From contig CM041200.1 of assembly GCA_023078555.1 (NCBI GenBank), forward strand, positions 2,426,001 through 2,490,000: DNA of 64,000 nucleotides, written 5' to 3'. The position numbers were made by a program, and so were the translations under genes. The notes under the pieces were generated by a model. That model saw nothing but the letters and a program-made list of their open reading frames with translations. It was not told the origin of the DNA and searched no databases. Positions 1-12,600 of the stretch are shown here, one piece after another. Each line of letters starts with the position of its first letter. Within the stretch, counting starts at the first letter, position 1. This stretch comes from Ulva prolifera (lineage: Eukaryota > Chlorophyta > Ulvophyceae > Ulvales > Ulvaceae).

Positions 1-176
1 AGGTGGCCAGCAGGGCCCGCACGATGTTGCGTTGCCTCGTCGACAGCTGATACCACCACCGCGGCAGCGTCGGAGTGCATCGCGACTTGGTCGAGTTGTA
101 AAAGTCCCAGTCGAGGAGGAAGTCCTCATCTCCATCGAGCGTCAGGAACGCGTCGTGGCGCAAGGTGGAGCTCATG
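1..176 (-). CDS. Partial hypothetical protein, cut by window edge
   Basis: An open minus-strand frame runs from an ATG at 176 to the window edge, about 58 codons without a stop. It is rich in Asp, Phe, Leu and Trp (DEDFLLDWDFYNS, LPRWWYQLS), a composition unlikely in a random GC-rich shadow frame. The frame also stays open for a few codons upstream of the ATG, with a possible gCAG acceptor, so the ATG may be internal to an exon. I do not recognise the family. It is transcribed away from the methyltransferase gene starting at 862. Confidence 0.35.
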
Positions 177-861
177 CGCTGCTGGCCTGGAGGTCTAGAG
201 CTTCACCAACCTGCAGCGACGCTGAAGCCCTGCCATGCGCCTGGAGCGGCCGCAGCCGATGCTCGGCAGGCTGAACAACGCAGACGGACAATATCTGAGC
301 TAGCTGGTGTTGTCGCCAGGCAAGCGATGGACCTGCATGTGTGCGCAGAGGCGTTCACCTTTCGCGCCTTTCACGCACTGACACTCCCGGCCGACTGAAC
401 AGAAGCGTGGCAGTTCATGCGCGATATTGTCCACGGTACTGACTCATCATACGCTGGAAGGATATGCATGGACTGAACTCGCACCGGCACAAGATGAGGC
501 TCTCTTGAAGCGGAAGATCTGCTGGGTGTCTACATGGGGTAAGCAGCTGCTGGCGACAGCGCGGCAATGGCTGCCGCGCCGACGAGAGGTCTCGGGCATA
601 TGAAGTACTGCATGCCCGAGGGCGTGTCACATCAATCCACGACTGGCGGACGTCAGACTGCCGCCATTACACCTGCCGCTGCAACGCCGGGGCACAGTGG
701 GTGCCTGATGTATTCGTGCTGACGTTGCGTCTGCGCTGCTCCTCGCGACGAACGTGCACGAGATAGTGTGAAAAAGTCCCGATTGAAGTGCGGCGGACGT
801 TGTGCAGAGCTGTCGTTTTGGTTGGAGTCGCTCGTTGAACGCCAGATTTGATCTCCGAGAC
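177..861. other. Intergenic, divergent promoter region
   Basis: This lies between the minus-strand edge gene and the plus-strand methyltransferase. No frame here has convincing protein character. It presumably holds the promoters and 5' leaders of both genes, but I see no clear TATA or other named element. Confidence 0.4.
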
Positions 862-3800
862 ATGGCCAAGCATCGGATGCAGAAGGGCAAGAACAACGGC
901 AAGCTCAAACACAAAACAGCCTCGAGAGGCGAGACGTCCAAGAGGGTGCGGGCAGTTGCGTGCGTTCTAGGGCAGGTCCGAGTGCTCTGCAGCACGCAGA
1001 GCATGCTCCACAGCGTGGCCACGCTCAAATATCCGCGTACGGCAGCAAAAGCAAACAGCACAAACATGTTGAAAAGGCATTCCAGTAGACGTTGATACGT
1101 CGGCTGACTTACTGGGCTCCTGCACCTCATGCAGAACGTTGCAACATACTCAGCGTCCCACCCGACACTCATCGTCGGGGACGGGAACTTCAGCTTCTCC
1201 CGCGGTCTCGTCAGATCCCTGGGCAGCGGGAGCAACGTGACGGCCACCTCGTATGACTCTCTGGACCAGGTCGTGCAGAAATACGGCTCCAAGGTGAGCA
1301 TCCCAAGCCGCCCTGCCCAGAGCTCTCCGGCCTCTCGGCACAGCAGGAGCAGCCTGCTGTGTCCCGCAAGCGCCACGTGGTGTGCAGGCCCAGGCGCACA
1401 TCGCAGCATGCGAGGCGGCGGGGGCGACCGTCATGCATGGCGTCGACGCGGGCAAGCTGCAGGGGCGCTTTGCTGACGCCTCCTTCAAGCGCATCATCTT
1501 CAACTTCCCGCACACCGGGCAGCAGCGGGTTCACGTCAACAGGGCGATGGTGGCCGCCTTCTTCGCGTCCGCCAGGTGCGCCCCCTCCGGCCACTGTTGC
1601 CTCGTGCACGCAGCCGTGCCAGCTGCCGCGGCGTGCATTCTCGCTCGCACCCCCGCTCGCCCTGTGCATGCCACACCTGCATCCTGGCCACTCTAGGGAG
1701 CCCCGCTGCCGGCCTCCACTGCCGGCAGACAGCCGCACTCCGATGCGGCCACTGCCTGTCAAAGGCACCTTGTCCTGGCGGACCCCAAGCCACCATGCCG
1801 TGCGCTGGCCGCCCACGCCCCCTCGAGCAGCACTGCACGCACCATGCCGCCGCCGTGGGCAACCGTCCCAGCAGCAGCCCTGTTCCATCAGAATGAATGT
1901 GCCAGGTGCCAGCACATCGCACACACTCTCATTTGACATTGCCATGTCGTGCATCGAGCCGGTGGTTGATGTGGCGGGGCAGGCCAGACCCCCCCCCCCC
2001 CGCACACCTCAGCTTGCACCGGCGGCGCCGTGCAGGCCGCTGCTGACGCGGGGAGGCGAGGTGCACGTCACGCTGAAGCTGCAGCCGCCGTACTCCGGCT
2101 GGGGCCTGCCGCAGCTCGCGCAGGCCGCCGGCTTCGTGCACTACTCCACCAAGGACTTTGACTTTGCGGCGTTCCCGGGCTACCTGCACAAGACCACAGA
2201 GGCCGACGCCGCGGACCTTGACACCGGCAGCGCCGACGCGCGCCGCGCCATCAAGACGCTCGTCTTCCGCCGCATCGCCGGGCAGCCGCCAGGTGCGCTG
2301 CCGCCGCGCGGGTGGCGGGCAGCCGGATGGCCGGGGACGTGCCCGCGTGCAGCTGCTGTGGCCGTGCTTGTCGCCTGCATCTGGGCTTGCCCCTGCTGCG
2401 CACTTGTCGAGTGCCTTGTGTGAGGTTGACTGGATCACGGCAGATGCATGCGTGTGTCTGCCATCGGCCAGGGCAGCTAAGTGGTGTGCGCTTGCGGGTG
2501 GGTGGTTGTTGTGGGCCAGCTGGACACTCTGTGTCACTGAGATGCATCAGAATTTCGAGTGACCCAGCAGATGTGGACGCGGGGTGTGCCGTGCAGGGGC
2601 CGGCAGCGCGGCTGCCGATGCCGTCGGAGCGGCCGCCGTCCGAGAGGCTGCGGCGGAGGCGGCGGCGGCAAGCAAGCCATGCGCAGAGAGAGAGGCAGCG
2701 CTCAGGCAGCGGGGGGTCGTTCTGAAGCCTGCACCGCGGATAATGAAGTCTGTCCCTGTGCAGCCGCGAAACGGCAAAATCCCGAAGGCAGCGCTCGCGG
2801 GGTGCCCCGAGTGGCCAGGCAGAGATGCGCCAGAGGTCGCTGGGGCCACCAGTCCAGTGGGTGGACAGACCAAGGCGGATGCTGCCGCAGCTGCGAGTCC
2901 AGCAAAGGATCAGAAGACCAAGGCGAAGCCAGTTCCAGCGGTGGGCCCTGCAGACAACGGCAGACTCCCCACGAAGGCAGCGATTGCAGCTGATGCTCCA
3001 GCCAAGGAGCGAAAGGCCAAGCCGGATGCTGCTGCCAGAGATTCGAAACGGGATGCGCCGGTGGATGACGCGGCTGCAAGTCCAGCAAAGGGATCAAACA
3101 AAAAGGCAAAGCGAGCTTCTGCGGCTGGAAGTCCGGCAACGAAGGGCGGCGGCAAGGCAAAACCAGTCGATGCAGCTGCTGGCTCTGCGGCTGCGCTTCC
3201 AACAAGCAGCGGCAAACACACCGACAAGGCGGCAGTTGCAGCTGATGCTCCAGCCAAGGAGCAAAAGGCCAGGGCCGAGCCCGATGCTTCAGCCAAGGAC
3301 GCAAAACGAGATGCAAAAGCGGTTGAAGCGGCTGCAAGTCCAGCGAAGGGGCTGACCAAAAAGGCGAAGCGAGCCTCTGGAGCTGACGATCCGGCCAAGC
3401 AAGGCAACGGCAAGGCCAAGGCAGGCAATGCAGCGGCAACACAGGCCGAGGGGCCCAGCAGAGACGCGCCGGCAGCAGCTGCGGCTGCATCATCTCCTGC
3501 TCATAACGGCAAAGCCAAGGCACCAGCGGGTGCTGAAGCCAGCACTCAACCACAGGAAGCAGTGGGCCAGCAACTGCAGAGGGTGCAGGCAGCTGGTCAC
3601 AACACGACTCAAAGCAACATCGCGGCCGCTGTGCGGGAGGAGGTCAACTCCTCTCAGGTTGAGCCTCCGCAGCCACAGGCGCCCCCGGCTGCTCCCGCCG
3701 CAGATACGCATGCAGCCGCGGCTGCCGGTGACACCACGCCACGGCAGCCGGCCGGCAAGCAGGCAGCGCCGCCGTCCGAACAGAACGGCCAGGCAGCGGC

Positions 3801-4179
3801 GCCAGCTCCGGCTGCAAAGCCCTCACCGATGCGGAAGGTCAAGGAGGTGTCTGCAGGCAAGCTGGCGGCGCAGCAGAAGAGGGCTGACTGGGTGAGAGTG
3901 AAGCTGCAGGTGGAGGCGAGCAAGCAGGCCCCCGGGGAGGACGCGAAGCAGACGTTCCTGGACTACCTGTCGGCTACGTGGGACCACCAGTTGCAGAACA
4001 ACAACCCCACGCCGTGGAATTTCATGATCGAGGAGAAGAAGGCGAGGCCGGCGCTCGCAAAGGCGGCCAAGGCGGTCGGCAAGGGCCACGGCAAGGGGAA
4101 TGGCAAGGCGAAGCGGAGGCAGAGCACTGGAGGGCAGGCCGCTCCGGCAGCGCACAAGCGGCCGCGCCGGAGTGAGTGA
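862..4179 (+). CDS. BMT5: BMT5-like 25S rRNA (uridine-N3) methyltransferase with long repeat tail
   Basis: Five exons with matching phases: 862-945, 1135-1293, 1388-1575, 2036-2292, 2597-4179 (about 756 aa). A short basic N-terminus leads into the DUF2431/BMT5 Rossmann domain (residues about 30-230). The SAM-binding motif VGDGNFSFS, the family signature FNFPHTG and the segment GGEVHVTLK, which is rebuilt only after splicing, all support the call. The family methylates U2634-type uridine of large-subunit rRNA in the nucleolus. The last exon adds about 525 residues of Ala/Lys/Pro-rich disordered sequence with repeated SPAK...KKAKRAS units (84-residue period), then a compact segment (QKRADWVRVKLQ, NNNPTPWNFMIEEKK) and a basic end. 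The tail resembles nucleolar low-complexity regions. It is much longer than yeast BMT5. The methyltransferase call is strong; the function of the tail is inferred. Confidence 0.88.
2971..3420 (+). repeat. Tandem 252-bp coding repeat in the BMT5 tail
   Basis: The block containing GCTGATGCTCCAGCCAAGGA occurs at about 2989 and again at about 3241, a spacing of 252 nt (84 codons). Each copy encodes ADAPAKE..., then AAASPAKG..KKAKRAS, then a GKAK segment, with scattered substitutions. A third, shorter SPAK unit precedes them near 2895. This looks like an in-frame tandem duplication in a disordered region. Confidence 0.75.
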
Positions 4180-5241
4180 AGCAGGGACGGCGGCGGTGGG
4201 GTCGGCCGCAGTGAAGCCTGCGAGGCGGCCTGAGTGCTGATGCACGGCCATCCCCATGAGGCGGGCACAGGAGCGGCGGCTGTCCTGTAGAGGCGGAGTG
4301 AAGAGTACATGCATTGGAGTCCTGTGCCACGCTGCTGTGCACGAATCGAGTTGTTTTTGGTCAAAAATGTAGCCGAATTTGATTGCATGTGCCCAGGCGG
4401 GTGAGCGTGGCAGTCCTACCACCAGCATCTCAGGCGGGATGCCCTATGCTGAGTGGCGCATGTGATCATGCTGGGCCTGTGTTGTGCACCAGGGCCGAGT
4501 CGGTTGCACTGGGAGGTTGATAGCATTGCATGACCCCTGATTGTGCACCTGCAGTCCTCTGTACTCCGATGCTCAGGCACATCACCAGTGTGTGCGCAGC
4601 GATCTCAAGCGGAGCGTGTCTTTTGATCTCCCAGCACCATCTGTGCCAACGACACACGGTCATATGGCTCCAGGGTTGAACGGTGGGCCATGCCGTGTGC
4701 AAGGGAGCCACTAACGGCACCTCCCGCCTGTGCGCGGCACAGTGGGCACAGTGCCAGTGGTGATATGCATTCAACGCAATAGTCGCAGACGGTGCCGCAG
4801 TGCATGGAGGGCAGAGAGCAACGACAAGGTTAAATATCTGGCATATTCGTGCCTCGCGCCACGATCATCAATCACCATTTCTGCGGGCGCCGCCATCATC
4901 GGCCCGTCTCATATCTCATGGACCTGGGTTCGCAGGTGAGCAGCACCAGCTGTGCCACCTCCTCCTCGTCACGACCCAGCGCCGCCCCCCGCTGTGCCCC
5001 CGCAGACCCACGTCGTGCGCAGTCATCTCCCATACCTGCGGCGGCCCCAGCATGGTGCGCCGAGCATTGAATACGGGCGCCCCTCACGCAGCGCTGCCCT
5101 ATATCAGGTCACCCAAGCACGATATTCGAAAAAATAGGCAGCGGTGCAGCACGGGCGACTGCCCACCACAGCAGCAGCTCCACGCCCCAGCCGCGCCGCG
5201 GCAATCACCTCCCCTCCACGGCTTCATCTGGACGACCAGGA
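4180..5241. other. Convergent intergenic region
   Basis: The space between the 3' ends of the BMT5-like gene (+) and the receptor-like kinase gene (-). It should contain both 3' UTRs. Open frames here are short and have no coherent protein character. Confidence 0.45.
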
Positions 5242-8200
5242 TCACCGGTCGCCGCTGCGCGGCCGCGGCGGCCGGCCCTGCAGCTCAACAGACCGCACGG
5301 TCGCCGACGGCGCAGCCCGGCCCGCATCAGCGGCCGCGCGCGCGCGGTCCCCAGGCCGGCCGGCCGGCCGGCTGCTGACGTCGCCGTACGGGTTCTTGTT
5401 GAGCAGCTGCATGATGCCGCGGTCCGACATGCTGGACATCGCGAGCTCCGGGTCCATGAGCGTGCCACGGTCGAAGCGGTACGCGAGGCGCTCCACGCTC
5501 TGCGACGCGCCACACAAGTCGGTGTAGTAGTGGCTCTTGAGCTCCGTCTGGAGGTCGTTGAGCACCTGCACCACCTGCTCGAACGTCGGGCGGTCGGCAG
5601 GGGTCTGGGAGATGCAGGCCGACGTGAGCAGCACGTAGCCCAGCGGCGTGGAGGCCGGGAAGCGCCCGAGCTTCGGGTGCGGCCCCGCCCCGGCCTCGAG
5701 CCGCGCGTCCTGCGCCACGTACATCGTCCTGCACGGCACGCAGCACGGTCAGACGGAGAGCACGCTTGCAGTGCAACGGCCGGGGCACCCAGCCACTCTG
5801 AGCATCACTGGCAGAGGCGGCTGCGCTCGGCGAGGGCACATCGGGTGCGTCGGCCTGGATACGCATGGCATGCATGCGTGGCGGGAGCGCACCACATCAT
5901 CGCGCCGAACGAGTAGACCTGCGCCGCCGGGCCCGCGAGCTCGGAGCGGTGGCGCTCTGGCGACCAGTATGCATGCGACCCTGCATGCATGCCAGTGTCA
6001 GCGCCGGACGACGTTTCCCGCCTGTGTCTACCCGCGGGCGCCGTGCAAGGGCAACGCTGTGGCGGAGCGCTCTACACGATGCGACGCAGCACGGGCGGCA
6101 AGACCAGGCGGCAGCGCCGCTTCTGACCGCACAGCGCCCTCACACGTTGCGTGATCCCCGCCTGTCGACGGGTGGCCGCAGGGGGCGCGCACCGTGGCCG
6201 CTGCCGGTTGGCATGATGCAGCCGCCGGTCGGCAGGCACGTCCAGCCAAAGTTGGAGAGCTTGGCCTTGCAGCCGCCGGTGGGCAGCGCGTGGGCGGCCT
6301 CTCGTGCGAGCGGCGACCACGGCGCGTTGCGCGACGCGTCGGCCTGCTGCTGCTCCGTGGCCTCGGCCAGCTGCAGCAGCACGTGGCTCGGGTCGAGGTC
6401 GCCGTTCACGAGGCGAAGGCGGTGCAGGTGTACCATGCCGCTGGCGACGTGGCGCAGGATGGCCATCACACGGGGCACGTGCAGGCCGCCCGTGGCCGTC
6501 GACAGCCAGCCCCCCTCCATCAGCCCCGCGAGCGTGCCGCCCAGGCAAAGCTCCTGCACAGCACACGCCGTCAGCACACGCCATCAGGCTCACGGTCCGG
6601 CGAAGCACAGCTGAGCCCTGAAAAAGCGGGAGCAGGCAGCATGACTGTCGGCCGTGGTGCCAATCCAGGTGATTTGCGAGCGGCAGATATGCATGCACGG
6701 CATGCATGCACGCACCTGTACGAGACGCAGGCGGTACACTGTGCGCTCGCCGTGCTCCTCCTGGTTGACCTCGTGCACAAACGTGCTGATGACGTGCGGG
6801 TGCGAGATGTTCTGGGCGACGGCGCCGGCGAACAGCGGCGCGGCGCTGCCGTTGCTCTCACCGATCGGCGCCTCAAACTCAAACGTCTGCACGGTCGCCG
6901 GCACGCCCTTCCAGCACGCGCGCTGCATGCCGGGCGTGATCGCGCTCATTGTCTCCAGCACATCCATGTGGCTCGCGGGGATGTGGCCTGAGCGGGTCGT
7001 CGAGAGGAAGCCGTCCCCGCTCGCGTTGGTCACGTCGGCACCGACGGATCGCATGAGCTGCATGTGCCGCATCGTCTGGCTGCCCGCGCTGTCGAACCGC
7101 ACGTCGGGCGCATCTGTATCGGAGCGCAGGGAGGTGCAGATGGCCGACAGGTCGTCGCCGGCGGAGAGCGGCGCGCTGGATAGCGCGTTGCCGGAGTACG
7201 GCGCAAAGTCGACACCTACGCCACTCGAGGCGCGCTTCACGCCCAGCGCCGCCCCCATGCCATCGCTCCTGCACACAGCACGCGGGTTACGCATAGCACG
7301 GCACGCACAGCTCGCGAGCGCGCTGATACGCTGCTCTCCCGACAGGCGCATGTGGTTGGGCGGATGCCGCCACCGCCAGTGCGAAAAGACGGGAACAAAG
7401 GGCCGGGGGAGGTGGGGGCGCACAGGTGTAGGATGTCGGGCGGGTAGGCGTCGCCGGCCGCCCGCATCGGCGGCTCGGAATTCGGCATGTCCTTGCGCTC
7501 GCGAGCGCTGCTGGTGTAGAGTAGCGCTGGCTGCTGCGACTCCGGCGGCGGGGGGACTTCCAGGGGGCTCTGTGTGCGCGAGCCGTTGGAGCGCAGCACT
7601 GCGCCGGACGGGTATGACCCCGAACTACACAGCCAGACACCCCCCCGCGTCAGCACCAGGCAGCTGCAACCTTCCCGCTGACGTGTGTCATGACGGCATA
7701 ACTCGGACAATTCTCGCAGTGCGAAATCAGCACTTATCTGACAGGAAGCAGCCGCCGGCATGCACTGTCCGCGTGCAACGGAGTCCTCACGCCAAAGTGC
7801 AGACGCAGGAGACAGCCGGTGAGCACAGCTGGAGTCACGGTGATCGGCGAAAGTGCAGGTGGCCAGGAGTGGCGCAAGCCGTGTCGGCAGGTGCGGCAGC
7901 AGGGGGGGGCCGCACCTGGGCGTGAGCTTGTCGTAGTCGCCTGACTTGAAGACGCTGTGCTGCGTGCTGCCGGAGGACTTGGGCGACGACGCGGCGTCCG
8001 GCGGCTGGCTGAACGTGTGCCGGTACGCCCTCAGCCGCCGCCACGGCCGGCACAGCGTCAGGCACAGGCAGAGCACCGCCGCCGCTACCCCCACTGCACC
8101 CGCGGCGCGGCCGTCACGGACTCACTTCAACACCCATGGCACACACAGCACGCACAGCACGCACCAGAGGCGATCGTGGCGACGAGCCAGACGGGGAGCG

Positions 8201-9558
8201 GCGAGCTGCTGCCGGATCCTCCGGCGGGGGCGCAGGCGGCCGAGTCGAGGCCGCCTTGCGCGCAGATCGCCGATGCGTTGTCGGCGGCCCCTGGGCCGCG
8301 CAGGCACTCGAGGTCCGCGATGATCTCTGGGTCCTCAGAGCACTGGATGGTGACGTTGCGCATCGTGTCGGCGTTGTACGTCGACGTCGCGCCAGGCCCC
8401 GAGTTGTCGACGGTGTTGGCAAGGTGCAGCCCCCCCTCCGTCGCGGTCAGCCGCAGCAGCCGCTCGAACGTCGACCCGACCGGCAGCTCCTACACGGCGC
8501 GGCACGTCACAGCACGCGCTGCAGCCCTTGTGCGCATGCTGCAGCGAAGGCAAGAAAGAACCAGGGCGGTGGTGTGGGGGGATTGAAAAGTCAGGCAAGC
8601 GCTGCGGCCCTGTGCGAGGGCATCGGCCGGCCACCGGCGTGGCTGCGCATTTGTGACCGGTGCCGGTCGCGGCGGCGCTGCGGCTCTCCATACGCAGGCA
8701 CACCAGGCAGCAGGCTGCCGCAGCCGTAGGCCCGCTTCATGGCCGCGCCGGCACAACCACGTCATGACCAGGTGCCACCGCGACGAATCGTCCTCAAACT
8801 GACAGGCTTGGGTCACAACGGCCGATGGGAAGGGGCAGCGGGGGGCGCACGTCACAGGAGAGGAGCATCCGGGTGTCGGAGTACTGCGACACTGCGGCGA
8901 TGCTGTTGTTGTTGTCGACCCGCGAGATGAAGGTGCAGTCAAACACATCTGCACAGAAGCGCCATGTCATGCGGTCTGGCCACACAGCCGCTCCCCCACC
9001 TTGTAAGGGGACCGGGCCGTGGGCTGCATCAGCGCCGGGGCCTGCCGGGGCGCTGCCGCTGAAGCTGGTGGTGTGGCCCCGGTGCCGGGCTGGACACGGG
9101 ACAGTCCGCAGGGACAGCGGTCTGTAGGGGCGGGGCAGGGGGTGGTGTGGAGCCGTACCTAGGTAGCTGCCCCGGCTGGGGGGCGGGCGGTCGCGTGAGC
9201 TGCTGGAGACAATCGAGCCCTGGCAGTCGATGGTGGTGGAGGTGTTGGCGGGCGGCATCAGGTGCCGGGGCCCGATGTCAAACAGCAGGGGCCCGGGGGG
9301 CAGGCGGATGAAGCGGGTGGGCAGAGGCGAGCTGTTGACGATCTCGACGAGCTCATCGGACTGCGTGATGACGTAGTAGTCGTCGGATCCGGGCTTCTCC
9401 CACTTGCGTGGCGCGGGGACGAGGGCTGAGATGGAGCACCCAGAGTCGTTGGGCGTCGGGCTGGCGGGCAGCACGGCCGCACCCTGCTGCAGCGCGCGGC
9501 CGCGCTGCTCCATGCTCTCGAGCTGCTGGCTGAGCCGTGGCATGCTGAGCACCTGCAT
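5242..9558 (-). CDS. Receptor-like TKL-type pseudokinase with ectodomain and one membrane span
   Basis: Exons, read from the 5' end: 9159 upward (5' end unresolved), 8851-8948, one unresolved short exon near 8.7-8.8 kb, 8165-8489, 7916-8093, 7424-7624, 6716-7268, 6193-6553, 5893-5980, 5242-5728. The ectodomain is beta-rich and Cys-poor (STTIDCQG, VFDCTFISRVDNNN), then comes one hydrophobic span split by an intron (LPVWLVATIAS joined to VGVAAAVLCLCL) and a basic stop-transfer (RPWRRLRAYR). A cytoplasmic linker precedes a kinase fold: HPHV, ELCLGGTL, VNGDLDPSHVLL, LSNFGW, YWSPERHR, VYSFGAMMW, PADRPTFEQVVQVL. Against the usual motifs, the VAVK lysine is absent (ATVQTF), HRDLKPxN reads NGDLDPSH, DFG reads NFG and APE reads SPE, so catalysis is unlikely. 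The frame stays open to 9696. No signal peptide is visible, so an upstream exon is probably missing. Confidence 0.75.
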
Positions 9559-9696
9559 GGCCGAGAGCTGCGTTGGCGACCGAGTATCGGGGCGCGGGCG
9601 TGGGCTGCTGGGCCGGGAGATGTCGTGTACACGTACGGATTCGGTACTACCGAAACGGCAGCAAGCTGCAAGGAGAGGCCACCTCGGGGCGAGCAC

Positions 9697-12600
9697 GTGG
9701 CAGCTGCAGCGTTACCTAGCAACGTACTGCGCCGACGTTTGAGCGTGTGGCAAGCGTGTGCGTGTACGTGTGCGGGACCGCCTTCATGCATTCACCCCGT
9801 GCGGGAGATGCAAGGGCTTTTCAGAGCAGCTGCTCTAGCTGGCGCCCGAGCCGACACGACATATGCTGAGCCTACACCCTGATGATGGACATAAGGTGCG
9901 ATCTGCGGGAGATGGTCGTGGGTTGGCCCGCGGAGAGCCCGGGCGGGGCAGCTGGGAGACCAGGCAAGCGCGCACGAGGTACCGAGGAGTCAGGGAAACG
10001 GCCACGGCACGGCGACCAGCCCCACTTCAAACAATGGGTAGCCTGCAGGAATGTATGAGCGGTTTGCGCTGCACCTGAAGTGGCCAGCTGGTCGCCTGGG
10101 CAGCTCAAGTCATCAGTTCCAGCAGGAGACCCGTCTCTTGCAAGGCAGGTGCTTGGGTGGAACGCGGCAACAGGCAAATCAGCAGCCCCAATAGACACAC
10201 TGCAGATATCGCGAGCTATCTGGCAACGCTTATGCTGGGAAGATGAATGGGTGGGTTGGTGAAGGCTATGCATCGTGGCCACGCCCCATCGAGTTCGGAG
10301 GGAACGAGGTGATCGCAGTCGATTTTTGCAAACACGTACAGTTGTAGCTCTAGCGCAGGCGCGTGGTATGCCGGCACATCATCTGCGGTGGTATCTGATA
10401 TGGCATTACGCGGGAGCTCGAGCAGCGCAGTCCCAAGCACTTGCGTTTAGGACGGCAAAGGCATGCACGCCATGTAGGGGGTCGCTGCGTTGCTGCAGTC
10501 GACCGTACCGGTATGTGCACTGACCAAGCCTACCGGGAGCAAGCTTGCGACGTTGGCAAGGGGCGCATACGCGCGCGCACGGAAGCACGGCCAGGGAATG
10601 CTCGCACAGGCTAGCATATAGAAATTTGCAGCTTAGGATGATCTGTCATTTGGAGGGGTGGGCGAGCTCACCGTTTCTACGATGTGTCAGTCACGTTCTC
10701 CAACAGCCCAGCACAACGGCGAGGCGCTCGCGGGTTCCCAATCGCAGGCACAGCAGCTGAAAAAGCGTTTATTTGCAGCAGCTGTCGAGGATGCGAGGCT
10801 TCCAGACTTGCTGCGAGCACGCTAGCTTGAAGGGCCCATGGCGCCCTGGTAGTGAAGCGGTCGATGCCCCACCGGATGCAATGCGAGAGATGAAATACGA
10901 TTACGGACGTAAAACGAAGAATGTGGCCTGTCTATGCTTTGGGCAGCGCAGCCGCTGAACAGAGCGAGTGTGCAAGCTCTCGAACCCGACGAACCTCCGC
11001 GGGAGCATGTGCATGAACAGATATGTCAGTCGAACTCGCAGACGGCGTGTGCATGCTGCATCGTCGTTGTCTCTCCTTTGTCTCTGGCGATGTCCCTGTC
11101 ACAGCTCTACGCCCGCAAGGCTCTCAACGCGCGACACTGGGGACGTCAATTGTGCATGGCACTGGAATTTTCACCGGACACCGCGGCATTCGTGATAAGT
11201 AAGCTCCATGCATGGCTGCTCCAATCGGAGTCGGAGGCATCCAGATTGCATGCACGGAGCTCATGTATACACCGCGTGACGCATCCGCGGGCCTGGCACC
11301 CCGGGCCGTGCTGAAAGTGGCCGGATCTGGGTGTATCACCCCCTGCTCGGGAAAGCGCGCTGTCAGGAAGCGCGCTCAGCGCCCTAGATGAGAGGGCTTG
11401 CTCTGAAGGTGGAAACGGCAGGCCGGTACGTGGGCTCGGTGCGGAATCAGTGATCGTTCTGTGGTGCATGACAGTCGCGTCGTGTCTTCGCGCTAGCGCT
11501 TACAAATCGCGATGCGCAGGCGGCTTTGCATGCAGCCCTGTGAGAGCGTGGCCGACAATTCTTCGAAGCCCACTGCAAGGCCGTGTGCGTTGCGCTTGGA
11601 GTCGCTGGCAGGCACACATGCAGTTGACACGCACAACCCGGGGCAGTAGGCAGCTACCTCGAGCGATCTGTAGCGCGCGCCCGACATTATTGCAATCAGC
11701 GCGGCGCTGCTGCGACGTGAATCGACGGATCCGGATCCGGTCGACCGGCACGCCATAGCGCTAGCACGGCCATGCACTGCCTTTAAGGCGCTTTGCTGTC
11801 TTGCTTGCATGCGACAACCTCTGCCGTGCCTTGTGAATTGACTATCACATCAGAGCTGAGTCAAAGCGAGACAAAAGGTGCAGTGCTGGCGGCAATGTCC
11901 ACTGTCATGCCTTCCTGTATACTAGTTCGAACCAGTGTTGGAATTCTGTATGCTGTTTGCAATCGGTGTCGAGCACATGTACAGACTCGACACCACGTCC
12001 ATGTCTATCTACCACAGCAGCATCTGCGTGCCGCATCGCTTGGTATTGATGCAGTGCAGTGTTGCATGCAAGCAGCCGAGGCCTAGGAGGGTGAGCGTCA
12101 TGCACTGATGATCAGCAATCAGGATCGGATCGTGCGTACACACCCCCCCACGCACGGCTCCAGCAGTGCCACTGCTTCAGGCCGATCGCAAGCCGCATAT
12201 GACCTTCAGCTTACGCGATCGCAAGTGAGCAGTCCACTTCGCCCGCTGCAGATTACGCGGTGGTGTACCGAGCCAGTTGGTCACACTACCTCCGCCTGAT
12301 CGGGTCCTCGCACAACGTCTGCGGGAGAGGGCTCCGTTGCTGCGGAGTGAATTACGAAACCGCGTTGCATGTGTAGCGTGCATAATGTGCTTGTGCGTCA
12401 GCACAGGTGTAGTCATACAAAATTCTTTGCGGCTATCAGCAGGCCGGTCTCACGCCGACCTAGTTTGCTCGCTACATGATGTGCAATATTAACCGCGCTT
12501 TGTCCATATGGCACCGATTCAACACATCGGTTTCTATGATGATGCAACGGATGCCGTAGCCTGGCGGACTGCATGGCACTGCGCGCACAAACGCAGCCGT

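Noticed and set aside
2702-3553. Long minus-strand open frame (283 codons) opposite the BMT5 tail
   Set aside because: It is the complement of Ala/Lys/Pro-rich repeat codons and reads as Leu/Pro/Trp/Gln-rich nonsense; the plus frame carries the gene.
6193-7268. Possibility that missing kinase motifs result from misplaced exon limits
   Set aside because: The altered motifs (ATVQTF, NGDLDPSH, NFG) lie well inside exons, not at junctions, so they are real substitutions in this sequence.
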